Origin: Anseranas semipalmata
Lineage: Eukaryota; Chordata; Aves; Anseriformes; Anseranatidae
Assembly (NCBI GenBank): GCA_013399115.1
Contig: VXAA01000917.1
Location: forward strand, 188,194-252,193
DNA: 64,000 bases
Direction: 5' to 3'
Position 1 is the first letter of the stretch. Each line of letters opens with the position of its first letter. The notes under the pieces are model-generated. The model saw nothing but the letters and a program-made list of their open reading frames with translations, made no database searches and was not told where the DNA came from. Made by a program: the position numbers and the translations under genes. This document shows, piece by piece, positions 61,437 through 64,000 of the stretch.

Positions 61437-63530
61437 ATCTACATTTCTAGCTACTTTTCTAGCAGTGTCCAAGTTAGTTTATTTAGAAATGGCTCATTTC
61501 TACATGTATAATTTATAGACACAATACAGAAAAACAACTCAGGCAGTGAGAACTATTTAATGCAATTAAAATTTTGCAATAATGTACCCATAAAAATGTG
61601 TTTCTGTGGACAAACAGATTCCAGCAACTAGTATAGCTGAGGAAGAACATGACTTCTTGGACTGGAGGAAGCTGTATTCTGAGATAGTTCAGAAACTGGT
61701 TAGTCTCTACTTAGCATAAAGCTGTGTGTTGTGAATCTGTAGCCTTGGTTGAAATCAGCAGGAGCTGCATGTGTGTAAGGGAAGAATTTGGCCCATTAAG
61801 GTCTAATGTGGTGCATCAAAGGAAGATAGAGCTGGCATCTTTAGGAGAACTTTCTGATATTCACATGCAACTGTGCACTGTGGGTGGCATTGAGCTGGGT
61901 ATGAATTGGTTGGAGCATAGACAGGAACCAGAGCAACTGCAGCTAAGAGGAGGTCTGCAGACCACCCCCAGGATGCCATAAGACCACCGGTTTCCTTCAG
62001 AAGAGGGAAGGAGTCTAGGGTAAATGGAGACTACAGGCAGTACAGACTCTTGCAACAGAAAACAATTTACTGTTACCAATGGGAACTGCAGCTGGAGAGA
62101 GGCTGAGTGTCATTGTTTGTTCATATTCAGAACTAGCTCCTGCAACCTTGCTGAGAAAATATTCAGTTGAACAAACCTGATGAAGAGGGGAGAATGTGCA
62201 GCTTGGGCAGGATGGGGTCTCATATTCTAGTCTACTCATGTCAGTAGAGTTTTTGTACAAGCATTTGAAGATATTATCTTGTTATTAAGAAACATACATA
62301 GTGCAGTCTGATGTTATAATTTATTCTTAGTTTATAATACACAGGTATGTACACATGCATACTGGGTTATCTGACGGTTTGTGTTTGGTTTGGGACCAGT
62401 TGCTCTCCTCATGGTCACAGCTAACAGATTAAAGCTCCATATCTAAGTCTCATAGGTTGTGTTTAAAAACTTTGGATACACTGCTTTCTACACTCTAAGA
62501 CTGAGTTCTGTTTTCTCCTTTCTTAATGTGTGTGGGCTATTCCATGTCCCTCATTACTCCTCAGATTCATCGTGCCAGACCCCTCTCATGCTGGCAGCAA
62601 CAGCATGTGCACTTTGGTGATTTATAATGCTGGGCTCCTTGGGGAAGAGTGTGTTTCACTGGCAGTAAAAGGGGTTGTTGTGCAGGTGGAAACTTGTTTA
62701 AACAAATCTGAACTGAAGTCAGGATATAATAGAGGTTGGTAGCTTAACATAAGCTCTGAATGTCCAGAAAACTTATTTTACACATCAGAAACCCACCTGA
62801 GCTCTTCATTTCAGAGATTTCCATCAGCTGAAAGGAAAAAAAAAAATACTGGAGTAAATATGAAATGAAAATCAAATGTTCTTGTATATCAGGCTGTGGG
62901 TTATGTTCATGGGAAAAAAACAAAAGGAATTACTGTTGTCAGCATGGTTAACAAATAAATTAATTGTGTTTTCACAGACCAATGAGGTCTTTGTTTTTGC
63001 TTCCAGATTCCTGAAAATAAATTTCAGATATAAAAAATGTTTCCCCAGATCCTGTCATTCTGTAAAATACTGAAGTTGTAAGGAGGAGAAAAAAATAGCT
63101 TACTGGTAGATAAGTCTCAAAAGTTGCTGACTAAATATTCTTCATTGAGTAATATATTCCCCCAATAATGCTATTATCTATCAACTATACATATGATTTT
63201 CTATTCAGAAAGTTGCATTGAAAGGTTCAGAGTGCAAGTTTGGTTCAGACTATCGTCTAAAAGTCTGAATGTTTATTGAAATTATCTGAAGCTATTGAAT
63301 CTCCAGTTTGAACTGGCAGTCTCCTGAAAACCAGCATTTCATGTGAGATTTCTGGCACTTACCTTTCAGGTGCTTGCCAGAAACATCATTTTTGTGGTGT
63401 TACAGTTTCAGACCTTGATGGCAGTTACAATTGTCAAAATAAAAACTCTTTCTCTACTTGTTCCAGGACTTAAAAAATATTTGGTTGCAGTTTGGTTCTG
63501 AAAGTGTGAAAAGGTTGAGGACAAGGTTTT

Positions 63531-63621
63531 TAATTTCCTTTTTCTTTTCTTCTCTCTCTTTTTTTTTTCTTTTTTTTTTCTTTTTTCTTTTTTCTTTTTT
63601 TCCTTATTCCTTTTGTCTCTT
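63531..63621 (+). repeat. Long polypyrimidine tract
   Basis: About 90 bases, nearly all T with single C residues (TTTTTTC units) and a CTCTCTCT core; very few purines. Confidence 0.9.
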
Positions 63622-63950
63622 CTGAATCAGTTTTTCATTACCTCAGATGAAATGTCCCAGTAGGGAAATGACCCTAAATTTAGATCTGGTAGTTCTTGTG
63701 ACTCTTCAGAACATCAGACCTATAAAGCAACTGTTACAGTAGTTTATTTCTTTGTCGTCAGCTCTGTCTGTTGAAAATTAAAACATTTTCCTCATCTTGA
63801 TGTGTGGCATATCTGACTGTGAAATGCCTCACCATCTGTTTTAAGGCCTGTAGAACTTAGCAGGGAATGTGAACACCATTGTAAGAAGCTTCCAGTGTTT
63901 GTTTTATTTCATTTCAGATACAAACCAACTTCATATATTCTCAATACAGG

Positions 63951-63952
<2 letters not shown>

Positions 63953-63980
<28 letters not shown>
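63953..63980 (+). repeat. Poly-T tract
   Basis: Twenty-eight T residues, the longest pure homopolymer in the window. Confidence 0.95.
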
Positions 63981-63983
<3 letters not shown>

Positions 63984-64000
63984 GTGAGCTTCTTTGGTTT

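Larger units (their letters stand above)
59881..64000. other. Non-coding AT-rich stretch to the window end
   Basis: No gene was recognised. It contains a degenerate TCTTG-type repeat at 60497-60565, an A-rich tract at 61069-61097, the right arm of the inverted pair at 61364-61436, a long pyrimidine tract at 63531-63621 and a 28-base T run at 63953-63980. Open frames are short and lack motifs. Confidence 0.6.

Noticed and set aside
2618..63980. A possible strand bias of long poly-T versus poly-A tracts as a trace of transcription direction
   Set aside because: Counting by eye gives about 20 T runs and 17 A runs on the plus strand, no meaningful bias.
1..64000. CRISPR array, operon, tRNA or rRNA genes
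   Set aside because: No regularly spaced repeats, no clusters of adjacent long frames and no recognisable cloverleaf or rRNA motifs; the repeats show a vertebrate nuclear genome.

Overview
The window is AT-rich vertebrate nuclear DNA, almost certainly from a bird. The evidence is a set of chicken-repeat-1 (CR1) LINE fragments whose 3' ends carry the avian-type octamer repeats ATTCTATG / ATTCTGTG. The rest has the composition and simple repeats of a large intergenic or intronic region. I found no host protein-coding exon, rRNA, tRNA or CRISPR array that I can support. The reading frames that encode recognisable protein are all pieces of the CR1 ORF2 polyprotein (endonuclease plus reverse transcriptase). 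No operon or multi-gene pathway is present, and I did not find a new biological system.

Layout. 1-2466: a long, 5'-truncated CR1 on the minus strand, running from the 3' UTR at the window edge back into the endonuclease domain; catalytic positions are mutated and the frame is broken. 2467-10842: AT-rich unique sequence with a short old plus-strand CR1 fragment at 6892-7006 and several A/T tracts. 10843-11290: minus-strand CR1 in which a 3' tail is joined to mid-RT sequence across a single N. 11291-27399: long non-coding stretch with a vestigial CR1 tail (22331-22348) and simple repeats. 27400-27627: plus-strand CR1 3' end. 27628-41779: non-coding, with an old minus-strand CR1 piece at 33395-33545 and an N between two poly-A tracts at 37775. 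41780-42636: the best-preserved CR1, plus strand, with an intact FADD box but interrupted by 21 Ns. 42637-64000: non-coding, with a minus-strand CR1 tail (48487-48793), an old plus-strand CR1 RT fragment (59466-59880), a MIR-like 3' end (about 53205-53320), several very old amniote-type dispersed repeats, and an inverted repeat pair at 58511-58597 and 61364-61436.

The CR1 pieces span a clear age range: young with open frames (10.9 kb, 41.8 kb), intermediate (1-2466, 27.4 kb, 48.5 kb) and very degraded (6.9 kb, 33.4 kb, 59.5 kb). They lie on both strands. The assembly breaks at 10934 and 42283-42303 both fall inside the two youngest CR1 copies, as expected when assemblers fail on near-identical repeats. 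All family assignments come from reading the sequence and recalling the family; none was checked by a database search.
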